A stretch of DNA of 64,000 nt, from assembly GCF_041583835.1 (NCBI RefSeq), contig NZ_JBFHFC010000001.1, forward strand, positions 176,392 through 240,391, read 5' to 3'. The DNA is from Thiomicrorhabdus sp041583835 (GTDB lineage: Bacteria; Pseudomonadota; Gammaproteobacteria; Thiomicrospirales; Thiomicrospiraceae). The position numbers were made by a program, and so were the translations under genes. This document shows, piece by piece, positions 53,300 through 62,643 of the stretch. A model generated the notes under the pieces. It had not been told where the DNA came from and made no database searches. It worked only from the letters and a program-made list of their open reading frames with translations. How positions within the stretch are numbered: the first letter of the stretch is position 1; every line of letters begins with the position of its first letter.

Positions 53300-54019
53300 A
53301 TGACCGAATCGACTTTTCACAAAGGTAACGCCGACCAAGCGGAACTGGATAACTTCAACCGTCTATCCAACACCTGGTGGGACACCGAGGGAGAGTTTGG
53401 CGCCCTGCACAAAATCAACCCGTTTCGACTAGACTTTATAAGGCGACACCAATCAATTGAAAAACAAAGCATTTTAGACATAGGTTGCGGCGGCGGCATT
53501 CTTTCCGAATCGCTGGCGTTAGCGGGTGCCGAAGTGACCGGAATCGATCTGGCGGACGAGGTCTTGACCATTGCCAAACTGCACGGTTTGGATTCCGGCG
53601 TCAAAGTGAACTATCAACTGATTGCCGCCGAAGAATATGCGCAAAACAACCCGGAATCTCATGACATCGTCACCTGCATGGAAATGTTGGAACATGTACC
53701 GGATCCCGCCGCCATCATTAAAGCGGCCGCCGATTGTGTTAAGCCGGGCGGATGGGTGTTTTTCTCCACCCTGAACCGTAACTATAAAGCCTATCTGCTG
53801 GCGATTTTCGCCGCCGAACAAATCATGAACCTGGTACCAAAAGGCACGCACACCTACGAAAAGTTCATCACGCCGGCCGAAATGGACGAAATGGCCCGCC
53901 AAGCCGATCTTTACCTACGCGACAGCAGCGGCATCGAATTCAATCCGCTACTGAACCGTTACGGCTTGACCGAAAACGTCGACGTCAACTACTTGCTTGC
54001 TTACCAGAAAGCGGAATAA
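53300..54019 (+). CDS. ubiG: Ubiquinone O-methyltransferase UbiG
   Basis: 239 residues from the ATG at 53300 (GAGAG 4 bases upstream; upstream 18 codons are not family-like). SAM-dependent; performs both O-methylations of ubiquinone. NFNRLSNTWWDTEGEFGALHKINP near 16-40 is the UbiG signature, SAM loop ILDIGCGGGILSE near 54-66, CMEMLEHVPDP near 122. First gene of ubiG-mupP-SDR. Confidence 0.95.
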   Translation: MTESTFHKGNADQAELDNFNRLSNTWWDTEGEFGALHKINPFRLDFIRRHQSIEKQSILDIGCGGGILSESLALAGAEVTGIDLADEVLTIAKLHGLDSGVKVNYQLIAAEEYAQNNPESHDIVTCMEMLEHVPDPAAIIKAAADCVKPGGWVFFSTLNRNYKAYLLAIFAAEQIMNLVPKGTHTYEKFITPAEMDEMARQADLYLRDSSGIEFNPLLNRYGLTENVDVNYLLAYQKAE

Positions 54020-54022
54020 TCA

Positions 54023-54712
54023 ATGAACACCACAGAATGCATCTTATTTGATCTGGACGGTACCCTGCTGGATACCTCTTACGACTTCGCCTACGCTTTG
54101 AACCGCACACTCAGCGATTTCGGCCGTCCTCAGTTACGTTATCAAGATATCCGCAAAACCGTCTCCCAAGGCGGCTTGGCAATGACTAAACTGGCCTTTC
54201 CCGAACTGGAAGGCGATGAACTGGAACAAAAACGTCAGCACTTCCTCGAAATTTATCACGACAACATCGCCAACCATACCCAGTTATTTCCTGGCTTAAT
54301 GCCGGGTTTGAAGTTTTTGGCCGAACACAATATCCCTTGGGGAATCGTGACTAACAAACCCGGCTGGCTGACCGAAAAACTCCTATCGAATTTTTCATTT
54401 CCAAGCACCCCCCTGACCGTCATCAGCGGCGACACGCTTGAAGTCAGAAAACCGCATCCGGAACCGATGTATTTGGCGGCCGAACAATGCGGCGTCGCGC
54501 CTGAAAACTGCCTGTATTTAGGCGACCATCCGCGTGACATTGAAGCAGGCATCAATGCCGGCATGAAAACCGGAGCCGCCCTGTTCGGTTATCTGCCGGA
54601 AAGTGCCGACGATAATAGCTGGCCTGCCGATTATTTCTTCGCGACGCCGTATGAAATCAGCCAGTTCCTGCAAAACATGAACGCCACTCACCATACCCAA
54701 AAACCAGAATAA
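54023..54712 (+). CDS. mupP: HAD phosphatase, MupP-like (Gph family)
   Basis: 229 residues. HAD nucleophile motif FDLDGTLLDT (Asp9, Asp11), VTNKP near 113, the lysine in VRKPHPEPMYLAA and YLGDHPRDIEAGINAG near 168-183. Phosphoglycolate phosphatase Gph has the same motifs, but the position between ubiG and a YciK-like SDR is that of MupP (N-acetylmuramate-6-phosphate phosphatase) in Pseudomonas, and the C-terminal GYLPESADDNSWPADYFFA resembles MupP. Three bases after ubiG. Confidence 0.8.
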   Translation: MNTTECILFDLDGTLLDTSYDFAYALNRTLSDFGRPQLRYQDIRKTVSQGGLAMTKLAFPELEGDELEQKRQHFLEIYHDNIANHTQLFPGLMPGLKFLAEHNIPWGIVTNKPGWLTEKLLSNFSFPSTPLTVISGDTLEVRKPHPEPMYLAAEQCGVAPENCLYLGDHPRDIEAGINAGMKTGAALFGYLPESADDNSWPADYFFATPYEISQFLQNMNATHHTQKPE

Positions 54713-54723
54713 GAGTCGAAGTT

Positions 54724-55407
54724 ATGAGCGTATATTTAATTACCGGAGCCGCACAAGGGCTCGGAAAAGCCTTAAGCACCCAACTCATCGAACAAGAACA
54801 CGATGTCATCCTACTGGACAAGGATATGGGAGCACTCAACAAGCTCTACGACGAACTGAACTCCGATAAAGCAGCGCTATACCCGATGGATCTATTGGGT
54901 GCCAACATCGATCACTACCAGCAACTTCAAGACATCCTTAACGAAAATTACGGCCAACTTGACGGTCTGTTTTTGAACGCGGCAACCTTACCGGCTTTTA
55001 CACCGATTGCTCAATTCGACTATAAGCAATGGTATGAGGTCTTGCACACCAACCTGAATGCGAACTTCCATCTAATCCAGTCGTGCATGCCGTTATTGCT
55101 TAAAGCATCCAAAGGACAATTGGTAGCGATTTCGGATCAAAGCATTGAAGATCATCCCGCCTATTACGGAGCTTACGGGGTAGCCAAAGCCGGCCTGGAA
55201 CAAATGATTAAAAGCGTGGCTGCGGAAACCAGAGAGCTCTCCTTAGAGTGTTATTTGGCCAAGCTTGAGCCTTTCGCTACCGAAGCAAGAGGACGCCTGT
55301 TCCCGGGAGAAAACCCACTGGATCTTCCGCAAGCGGACGAGATGGCTAAACATATTCTGGACATCGTCTTGCACGGCTTAAATGCCGAGTTGGTTCACAA
55401 GCTTTAA
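54724..55407 (+). CDS. Short-chain dehydrogenase/reductase
   Basis: 227 residues. Cofactor loop ITGAAQGLGKAL (6-17), NAATLP near 80, and catalytic YGAYGVAKAGLEQM (Tyr-x3-Lys, near 150-160) with Ser in AISDQS. Position corresponds to YciK-like SDR genes after mupP in Pseudomonas. Substrate unknown. Followed by a terminator. Confidence 0.88.
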   Translation: MSVYLITGAAQGLGKALSTQLIEQEHDVILLDKDMGALNKLYDELNSDKAALYPMDLLGANIDHYQQLQDILNENYGQLDGLFLNAATLPAFTPIAQFDYKQWYEVLHTNLNANFHLIQSCMPLLLKASKGQLVAISDQSIEDHPAYYGAYGVAKAGLEQMIKSVAAETRELSLECYLAKLEPFATEARGRLFPGENPLDLPQADEMAKHILDIVLHGLNAELVHKL

Positions 55408-55484
55408 TTTCATCCGCGATACACTGTGTAATAACACTCACCAACAAAACTGTAACCGACTTGCCTGAAAAATAATTTCGGGCA

Positions 55485-55512
55485 TAAAAAAACCAGCGGT
55501 CCGCTGGTTTTA
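55485..55512. terminator. Bidirectional terminator after the SDR gene
   Basis: AAAACCAGC, loop GGTCC, GCTGGTTTT; 9-base stem with A-run before and T-run after. It separates two convergent genes. Confidence 0.82.
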
Positions 55513-55545
55513 GATACTCAAAAACAATCCTATTTTTCTTTTGTT

Positions 55546-56193
55546 CTATTTCTCCCCGGACTTTTCAGTCTGTTCGGATTTTGTCTCCGGCTCTTTATCC
55601 AAGGGCTTGTTCGACATTGAAGCCACACCGGCGGTCAAAGTAAAACGCATCGCTTCCTCCATCGTCATATCCACCGGCGTCACATCCGCTCTAGGCAACA
55701 ATATCGCATAACCGCCGATCATATAACTCAACGGCAGGTACACCAAAATATGGTCGGCATCATCAAACCCGGCCGGCAATTTTTTCGAATCGTTCTGAGT
55801 AATGAAGCCGATCAACTTCATATTATTGACGGTGACCGCAACCACCTGATCGAACTCTTGCTCTTTCTTCGGCGAAAAGTAATCGAAAAAATCTTTCATT
55901 GCACGGTAGATCGGTTTAACCACCGGCATATGAGAAAACAACGCTTCGAATTTTGCGAAAACGGTACGTACGATATAGGCATGCATCAACATACCGATGA
56001 TAAAAAGTACAGCCAGTCCTGCAATCACACCCATGCCCGGCCAATACATCTCTTCAGGCATCGTGGTACGGATCACTCCGCCCAACATCGACTCCGCCGT
56101 TATCGCCATCCAATACAACAGATAAAAGGTTAAAAACAGCGGTAAAATCGTAATAATTCCGGTCAACACATTGCGACTGATAAATCCAAACAC
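55546..56193 (-). CDS. DUF502 membrane protein
   Basis: 215 residues. N-terminal RNVLTGIITILPLFLTFYLLYW and internal GMGVIAGLAVLFIIGMLMHAYIV are membrane helices; the soluble part has the DUF502 blocks MPVVKPIYRAMKDFFDYF and LVYLPLSYMIGGYAILLPRADV. Family function unknown. C-terminal tail of about 25 mostly charged residues. About 60 bases separate it from yejF, so it may be cotranscribed with the importer. Confidence 0.88.
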   Translation of the reverse strand: MFGFISRNVLTGIITILPLFLTFYLLYWMAITAESMLGGVIRTTMPEEMYWPGMGVIAGLAVLFIIGMLMHAYIVRTVFAKFEALFSHMPVVKPIYRAMKDFFDYFSPKKEQEFDQVVAVTVNNMKLIGFITQNDSKKLPAGFDDADHILVYLPLSYMIGGYAILLPRADVTPVDMTMEEAMRFTLTAGVASMSNKPLDKEPETKSEQTEKSGEK

Positions 56194-56253
56194 CTGTTAT
56201 TCCTTAATTAATATATTTCTTTTTGTTCGCTGAAAAGCCTGACTGGCAGGCAG

Positions 56254-57879
56254 TTACAACGACTCTCGAATCAGCTTCGGTGCCGAACTCAATAACTTCT
56301 GCGTATATTCGTGCTGCGGGTTTTTCATTACCGACTCGACCGTACCTTGTTCAACAATTTTGCCCTGCTGCATGACTGCCACATGATGCGCAATCGCAGG
56401 AATAATCGACAGATCGTGAGTAATAAAGAGATACGACATCTGGTACTCTTTCTGCAAGTCGTCCAATAGAGCCAGCACTTGGGCACGCACAGTCACATCC
56501 AAAGCGCTGGTCGGCTCATCGCAAATAATCAATTCCGGCTCCACCGCCAAAGCACGGGCAATACCGATACGCTGACGTTGTCCTCCGGAAAATTCGTGCG
56601 GATAACGGTGCTTATGCTCCGCCAATAAGCCGACCTGCTCCAATAACTGCTCGATGCGTTCATCCTGAGAGGCGCGGTCTTTCGGTCCGACTTTCAAACT
56701 ATTCATACCTTCACGAATAATCTCGCTAATGGTCATGCGCGGGTTCAATGCCGAAAACGGATCCTGGAAAATCACTTGGACCTTCTTACGCAGCGGCTTC
56801 ATCTGTTTTTCGCTTAGCCGGGTCAAATCAACCGAATTCTCTCCGTCGTCGTGAAAATCGACCGAACCGTCGGTTGCATCTACCAATTTCAAAATCGCCT
56901 GTCCGATCGTACTTTTGCCGCTACCGGATTCCCCTACCAACGCCAAGGTCTGACCCTTTTGAATATTTAAAGTAACGCCGTCCACCGCTTTGACAAAACC
57001 GACCGTTCTTTGAAACAAGCCTTTCTTGATCGGGAAATGCACTTTCAGGTCATTCAACTGCAACAGAGTTTGAGTATCCTTGATTGGGCGATAGTCGTGC
57101 TTCGGCATCGCATCGGCCAACAATTTTTGGGTATAGGGGTGCTGCGGATTTTCAAAGAAATGCGCCTTGGGTGCCTGCTCGACAATTTCACCGTATTTCA
57201 TGACCGCCACTCGATCGGCCATTTCGTTGACCACACCCATATCGTGCGTGATGAACAAAATCGACAAGCCTCTGGCATCGCGAATCTGCTTCAACAAGTC
57301 CAATACCTGCGCTTGAATGGTAACATCCAATGCCGTCGTCGGCTCGTCGGCAATCAACAGATCGGGTTCGCATGCCAATGCCATCGCAATCATTACACGT
57401 TGTTTCTGACCGCCTGAAAGCTGATGCGGATACCAATCAAAACGATTTTCGGCATCGGGAATCCCCACCTCTTCAAACAACTCAACAACTCTTGAACGTG
57501 CTTGCTTACCGGAAAGATGCAAATGCACACGCAACACCTCGGCCACTTGGTCACCAACCTTCATGACCGGATTCAAGGAAGTCATTGGTTCCTGGAAAAT
57601 CATCGCCACTTGTCGGCCGCGAACCTTCTGCATCTGAAATTCGGGAAGCCCGAACAGATCCTGTCGATTCAATAAGATCTGCCCTCCGGTCACATCCAAC
57701 GCTTCAGGCAAAAGACGCATAATCGCCAGACTGGTCAAAGACTTGCCGCTGCCCGACTCGCCTACCAAGGCAAAAATCTCACCGGCCTGAATATCGAAAC
57801 TGATACCCTTAATCAATTCTGTCTGTTCGACGGTAACCTGAAGGTTTTTAACTTCTAATACGGGATGAGCGGATTGCAT
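56254..57879 (-). CDS. yejF: Oligopeptide ABC transporter, double ATPase (YejF-like)
   Basis: 541 residues with two ABC domains. Walker A GESGSGKS occurs near residue 37 and again near 317; ABC signatures LSGGQKQR near 158 and FSGGQRQR near 445; Walker B LLIADEPTTALD and LIICDEPTSALD. Oligopeptide ATPase C-terminal HPYT motifs follow each. One base overlap with yejE (TAATG). Confidence 0.93.
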   Translation of the reverse strand: MQSAHPVLEVKNLQVTVEQTELIKGISFDIQAGEIFALVGESGSGKSLTSLAIMRLLPEALDVTGGQILLNRQDLFGLPEFQMQKVRGRQVAMIFQEPMTSLNPVMKVGDQVAEVLRVHLHLSGKQARSRVVELFEEVGIPDAENRFDWYPHQLSGGQKQRVMIAMALACEPDLLIADEPTTALDVTIQAQVLDLLKQIRDARGLSILFITHDMGVVNEMADRVAVMKYGEIVEQAPKAHFFENPQHPYTQKLLADAMPKHDYRPIKDTQTLLQLNDLKVHFPIKKGLFQRTVGFVKAVDGVTLNIQKGQTLALVGESGSGKSTIGQAILKLVDATDGSVDFHDDGENSVDLTRLSEKQMKPLRKKVQVIFQDPFSALNPRMTISEIIREGMNSLKVGPKDRASQDERIEQLLEQVGLLAEHKHRYPHEFSGGQRQRIGIARALAVEPELIICDEPTSALDVTVRAQVLALLDDLQKEYQMSYLFITHDLSIIPAIAHHVAVMQQGKIVEQGTVESVMKNPQHEYTQKLLSSAPKLIRESL

Positions 57880-59219
57880 TATTTGTGCCCTCTGGGATCT
57901 AACACTTGCTGCACGCGGTCCGAGAACAGATTAGCAGCCAAAACTAAAATAAACATGAAGAAAAACGCCGAAAACAGCGACCACCAGACCATCGGCTCAC
58001 GCGCCATTTCCAAGCGTGCCTGATTGATCATATTTCCCCAACTGTGCATGGTCGGATCGACACCGACGCCAACGTAAGACAATACCGCTTCCGCCAACAC
58101 CAGACCGCTGAAATCCAACACCACCGCAATTAAAACGATATGCATGACGTTCGGCATGATGTGACGGCCGATGATCTTGAAGCGGCTGACGCCGAATGCG
58201 CGGGCGGCGGTCACGAATTCGATCTGGCTGATCTTAAGGGTTTCGGCACGCAACAAACGGCATAGACCAGTCCAGCTGGTCATACCCAAAATCAGGATCA
58301 AGAACAATAAACGGACGTCGGCGCGCTCTTCGGTGGTGCTGAACCAGTCCGGATGATTATTCATGACCACCTGCATCACCAATACGGCAGCGGCAATCAA
58401 AAGTACGCCCGGAATCGAATTCAAGGTCGTGTAAAGATATTGAATGACATCATCCACCCAGCCTTTGAACAGACCTGCCGAGATTCCTAAAATCAAAGAA
58501 ACCGGCAACATCACCAAAGTGGTCAGAACACCGATCAGAACCCCGGTTCGAATACTCTTAAGCGACTCATACAAAACGTCGCCTCCGACCTTATCCGTAC
58601 CCAACACATGATAAGAAAAACTGAGCACATACAACCAACTGAAAAACAGCATCACCACCAGTATGCAAATATAAGCGGTACGCCACGGCAGGCGCGTCTC
58701 GCCTCGCCAGACTTTTCGTGCATAAACCACAAAGCCCTGACCGTACTGGCGGCTGCGCCACCAAAGATGCTTGACGATGAAAATTCCGCTCAACAACAAG
58801 CCCGCAACCAATGCCAACAAAGATTGTTGAAAAATCGAAACCGATGGATCGATGTGCTTTAACGGCAGATAAACCTGGGCAACTTCGCCGCTAGGCAAAA
58901 TCTGCATTGAACGATTGTATTCAACCGTCGCAAACGGCGCCGAATAGGTTCTTTCCGCACTGTGCGCCAAGTGCGAAAATAACGCATCCAAAATACTCTG
59001 CGAGGCCTGCCCGTTCTGTGAAAAATGAATCGAGTCCAATAAGGCGACGGCGACATAAAATAGCAACAGAATCGCTGCCACCATGGCTATTTTGGATTCG
59101 AACACTTGCATCCACTGTTTTCTGACTTGCACCGAACGACTGATCAATCGACCCCAAACGGCCAGTGCGATCACCAAGCCCCATATCATCATATCCGTCC
59201 ACAATAGCGAGACCGTCAT
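57879..59219 (-). CDS. yejE: Oligopeptide ABC permease (YejE-like), enlarged
   Basis: 446 residues (E. coli YejE 341). The permease core is C-terminal: YVLSFSYHVLGTDKVGGDVLYESLK near 205, EFVTAARAFGVSRFKIIGRHIMPN (EAA loop) near 335-358. An N-terminal addition of about 110-130 residues contains two TM helices (near 42-60 and 138-158) flanking a soluble periplasmic stretch with IDPSVSIFQQ. Overlaps its neighbours by single bases. Confidence 0.88.
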   Translation of the reverse strand: MTVSLLWTDMMIWGLVIALAVWGRLISRSVQVRKQWMQVFESKIAMVAAILLLFYVAVALLDSIHFSQNGQASQSILDALFSHLAHSAERTYSAPFATVEYNRSMQILPSGEVAQVYLPLKHIDPSVSIFQQSLLALVAGLLLSGIFIVKHLWWRSRQYGQGFVVYARKVWRGETRLPWRTAYICILVVMLFFSWLYVLSFSYHVLGTDKVGGDVLYESLKSIRTGVLIGVLTTLVMLPVSLILGISAGLFKGWVDDVIQYLYTTLNSIPGVLLIAAAVLVMQVVMNNHPDWFSTTEERADVRLLFLILILGMTSWTGLCRLLRAETLKISQIEFVTAARAFGVSRFKIIGRHIMPNVMHIVLIAVVLDFSGLVLAEAVLSYVGVGVDPTMHSWGNMINQARLEMAREPMVWWSLFSAFFFMFILVLAANLFSDRVQQVLDPRGHK

Positions 59220-60196
59220 TACTGCAACCTCACTCTTGGATCAAAATAGGTATAGGATATATCCGTCAGAATCAAACCGACGATGTACAGAACCGACCCT
59301 AAAAACACCATCGATTTCACAATCGAAAAGTCCTGGGCGTTGATGGCGTCGATGGTATAACTCCCCAAACCGGGAATCCCGAAAAACGATTCCATGATCA
59401 AGCTCCCCATAAACAAGGTCGGAATCACAACCACCACACCGGTTAGAATCGGCAATAAACCGTTTTGCAAGACGTGACCGAATAGCACCTTAATTTCCGA
59501 CAAGCCTTTCGCCCTTGCCGTGCGCACATAATCTTTATTAATCTCTTCCAAAAATAGACTTCGATACCAACGGATACCACTCCCTAATCCGGCAAACACA
59601 CCAATCAGTACCGGCAAGACCAAAAACTTAAGTCCGTCCCAACCGCTTTCATAACCGGATATCGGCACCCAATGCCACACTTTACTGAACAAGACCTGAC
59701 CGGCAATGATATAAAAAAGCCCGGAAATCGACATGATTGCCACTGCCACCATCATGGTTGCGGTATCCAGAACCGAACCGCGAAACAATACAATCAGCAA
59801 TGCCAAAGCAATATTGGTGGTTAAACCGATTATGAAAGTCGGCAGTGCAATCGACAAACTCGGCCACATGCGTTCGTAAATATCGGCGGAGATCTGTCTG
59901 CCCGAATCGGACTGCCCGAAATCGAAAACGAATAATTTTAACGACTGTTCGACAAATAAGGTGTCGCCGATTTTAGACAGGCCGGTTGAATCGGAATTGA
60001 AAAACAACGGCTTATCGTAACCGTGATCGACCTTCCAAGCTTGAATCATTTCCGGCGTGGTTTGCTTAGCGCCCAGCTGTGCACGCGCCATATCCTCAGG
60101 TGTATTAACCATGAAAAACAAAGCGAAAGTAATTAAGTTAACCCCAATCAAAATCGGCACGGCAAACAATAAACGACGTACGATATAGGCCAACAT
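59219..60196 (-). CDS. yejB: Oligopeptide ABC permease (YejB-like)
   Basis: 325 residues. MLAYIVRRLLFAVPILIGVNLITFALF is the standard first helix; periplasmic AQLGAKQTTPEMIQAWKVDHG follows; EAA loop DYVRTARAKGLSEIKVLFGHVL near 220; VVVVIPTLFMGSLIMESFFGIPGLG at the end. Six helices in all. Couples YejA to YejEF. Confidence 0.92.
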   Translation of the reverse strand: MLAYIVRRLLFAVPILIGVNLITFALFFMVNTPEDMARAQLGAKQTTPEMIQAWKVDHGYDKPLFFNSDSTGLSKIGDTLFVEQSLKLFVFDFGQSDSGRQISADIYERMWPSLSIALPTFIIGLTTNIALALLIVLFRGSVLDTATMMVAVAIMSISGLFYIIAGQVLFSKVWHWVPISGYESGWDGLKFLVLPVLIGVFAGLGSGIRWYRSLFLEEINKDYVRTARAKGLSEIKVLFGHVLQNGLLPILTGVVVVIPTLFMGSLIMESFFGIPGLGSYTIDAINAQDFSIVKSMVFLGSVLYIVGLILTDISYTYFDPRVRLQ

Positions 60197-62433
60197 TAAC
60201 GATCCCCTCCCAGCGCTTTATCGGATTTTTCTTGAGGTGAAATCACCGATCCTTGACGCGATCTATATGCCCTTACCAGCGGATAAATCGAACCGATCAA
60301 AATAATAAATAAAATTAACAAAGGCCAGATAACCGGTTGATTCCATTCAACTTGTTTCTCATAACGCTGTTGCGGATCGATACGTTTGTATTTAATGGTG
60401 TTATTGGCCAAAGGATTCGGCCAAACATTGTGATACCAACCGTGATAAAGCGCCAACGACTTCGGATAGAATCCCCATACCCAAGGGGCATCCTGCTGCG
60501 CTATCGCAACCATCTCCTTAATTAGACGAAGACGCTCGGGCGAATTCTCCATAGTCTTGATTTGCTCAAACAAGGCATTGAATTTCGGGTTATCGTAATT
60601 GGCACTGTTGATTCCGGCACCATCGGTGTGGATCACGGCATTGCCGCCATAAAGCAAAAACAAGAAATTTTCCGGATCGGGATAGTCCGCATTCCAGCCC
60701 CAGACAAACATCTGCGCCTTGGCACCACGAACCTTATCCTGAAAACGATTGTAATCGGTAGCGCGAATTACCAGCTGAATACCCAACTTTTCAAACTGTT
60801 TACGATACCAGTTCAACATCGATTTGCTATCGGGTCCGGTCGCCGGCGTATCGAAATACAAGGTTAAAGCCGAGCCGTCGGGCATTTTGCCGTCGGGATA
60901 ACCCGCTTCGGCCAGCAATTGCCTGGCAACAGCAATCGATTTTCTTTGCGCCGCTCCGTTACGCCATTCGTGCACGTAAGGGTTGATACCGCTCTCACCT
61001 TCCGAGTACCCCATAATCCCCGGAGGAAGCGGCCCTTGCGCAGCCACGCCGCGACCGTTTAAGAAAATCGAAATATACTCTTCATAATTAACCGCAATAC
61101 TTAATGCCTGACGGAGTTTTTTCTGTTTTTCGGAATAACCGCCAATAACCGGATCGGCCATATTAAAACCGAGGTACATAATCGTCGGCTGCACAATATT
61201 CAAAAACTGAATGTTCTTCTGACGCATTTCATCGGTTAACTGCATTCCCCCGCTAGAACTCACCGACACCGCCTGATCGAAACTGTCCGAACTGACGCCG
61301 GAAGCATCATAATAACCCTGCAAAAACTTATTCCATAAAGGTACGTTTTCCTTCTCTAGCGAATAGATCACTTCCTTTATCAACGGCAGACGCTTACCTG
61401 CATCTTTCAACAAGGCCGGATCGGCACCTTCCGCCAAACCGGAATCGGGATAATATTCCGTATGAAAATTCGGGTTAGCCAACAAACGCATCCGCTTGTT
61501 AGGATTGTTCTCGGCCAACATATACGGGCCGGTGCCAACCGGCGAAGTATCCATCGTTAAGTTCTTTTCCACTAAGCCGGGCTGCTTATAGAAACGATCC
61601 ACCTCCCAGGCAATCGGAGCAAAAAAGTTCATTGCCAACCAGTATTTAAACTGCGGGTATCGCCCCTTAATCTTAATAAGGAAATTATATTTATCAATAA
61701 CTTGAATACCATTTATTTGAAATTTTCTTAAATCAAAAAATGTGCGTTTTGCAGTTGAGGATTTTGAAATTTCTGTTTGATAAGCGGTCGTAACCTGATC
61801 GGAAAATTCTTTCAGCCCGACAATGTAATGATTCATGGTATCCAGAACTGGGGAATGGTTTTGACGTAATGCCATACGCTTGATGGCATACACATAATCT
61901 TCCGCAACCAATTCACGTGATGCGGTTTCCTTAAAATCGGATATCGCATGAATATTTTGCAATTGAGCGTCGTTTAATTCGCCATATTTCTGATCGCCCT
62001 GTTCCGTCATCACAAAAGCCGGATGCGGCTGGAAACGGATGCCGGGGCGCAACGTCAAATGATATTCACTGAAAACAGCTTTCTCGCCATCCGCTAAAGG
62101 CTCACCATTCGCATCCAAAAAACGAACTTCCGGCATTTGCGTTAAAGTCAGAGGCTCTAGCTCATAGGGTCTTTTAAGATAGTGATACTGTAAAGGCGGC
62201 TCGTAAATCTGCCCCAAAATAGCCGCTTCGTTGGAACTGTAGGAAACGACGGGATCAAGATGTTTCGGCGGCTCGGAAAAAGAACTGAAAAGAATTGGAG
62301 ATTTGACTTGTTCGGCCTGGTAAGGTTCATTCCAAAGTCCCGACTCACACCCTGAAAGCATCGACAGCATAACAAAGGTAATAGAATAAAAACTGCGTCT
62401 TAGGAAACCTCGATACCTGAATTCGTGAAGCAT
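60196..62433 (-). CDS. yejA: Oligopeptide-binding lipoprotein with C-terminal TM (YejA-like)
   Basis: 745 residues from ATG 62433 (in-frame TTG at 62463). Signal RRSFYSITFVMLSMLSGC with lipobox at Cys29. SBP_bac_5 fold: FSEPPKHLDPVVSYSSNEA near 50, LAMNFFAPIAWEVDRF near 270, YLGFNMADPV near 430, RQALSIAVNYEEYISIF near 450, QMFVWGWNADYPDPENFLFLLYG near 600. A hydrophobic segment at about 705-722 (PLLILFIILIGSIYPLV) precedes a basic tail, which YejA (604 residues) lacks. Thus membrane-tethered. Confidence 0.88.
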   Translation of the reverse strand: MLHEFRYRGFLRRSFYSITFVMLSMLSGCESGLWNEPYQAEQVKSPILFSSFSEPPKHLDPVVSYSSNEAAILGQIYEPPLQYHYLKRPYELEPLTLTQMPEVRFLDANGEPLADGEKAVFSEYHLTLRPGIRFQPHPAFVMTEQGDQKYGELNDAQLQNIHAISDFKETASRELVAEDYVYAIKRMALRQNHSPVLDTMNHYIVGLKEFSDQVTTAYQTEISKSSTAKRTFFDLRKFQINGIQVIDKYNFLIKIKGRYPQFKYWLAMNFFAPIAWEVDRFYKQPGLVEKNLTMDTSPVGTGPYMLAENNPNKRMRLLANPNFHTEYYPDSGLAEGADPALLKDAGKRLPLIKEVIYSLEKENVPLWNKFLQGYYDASGVSSDSFDQAVSVSSSGGMQLTDEMRQKNIQFLNIVQPTIMYLGFNMADPVIGGYSEKQKKLRQALSIAVNYEEYISIFLNGRGVAAQGPLPPGIMGYSEGESGINPYVHEWRNGAAQRKSIAVARQLLAEAGYPDGKMPDGSALTLYFDTPATGPDSKSMLNWYRKQFEKLGIQLVIRATDYNRFQDKVRGAKAQMFVWGWNADYPDPENFLFLLYGGNAVIHTDGAGINSANYDNPKFNALFEQIKTMENSPERLRLIKEMVAIAQQDAPWVWGFYPKSLALYHGWYHNVWPNPLANNTIKYKRIDPQQRYEKQVEWNQPVIWPLLILFIILIGSIYPLVRAYRSRQGSVISPQEKSDKALGGDR

Positions 62434-62643
62434 AATATGATGAATCCAACCTCTTACAAACAAACCGTTTTAATTCTTCAAGAACTGCCATTATAGCGAA
62501 TAAATTCAACTTAATTAGCGTTATAATGCCACTATTAAATCTTAATGCTAAAACTTAAATCAATCACCAGAACGGCCGCTGGGCAACGGTATTGTTTACC
62601 GCCACCTCAGTAAAGCCGTCATTCATTACATGGAGAAATCGTG

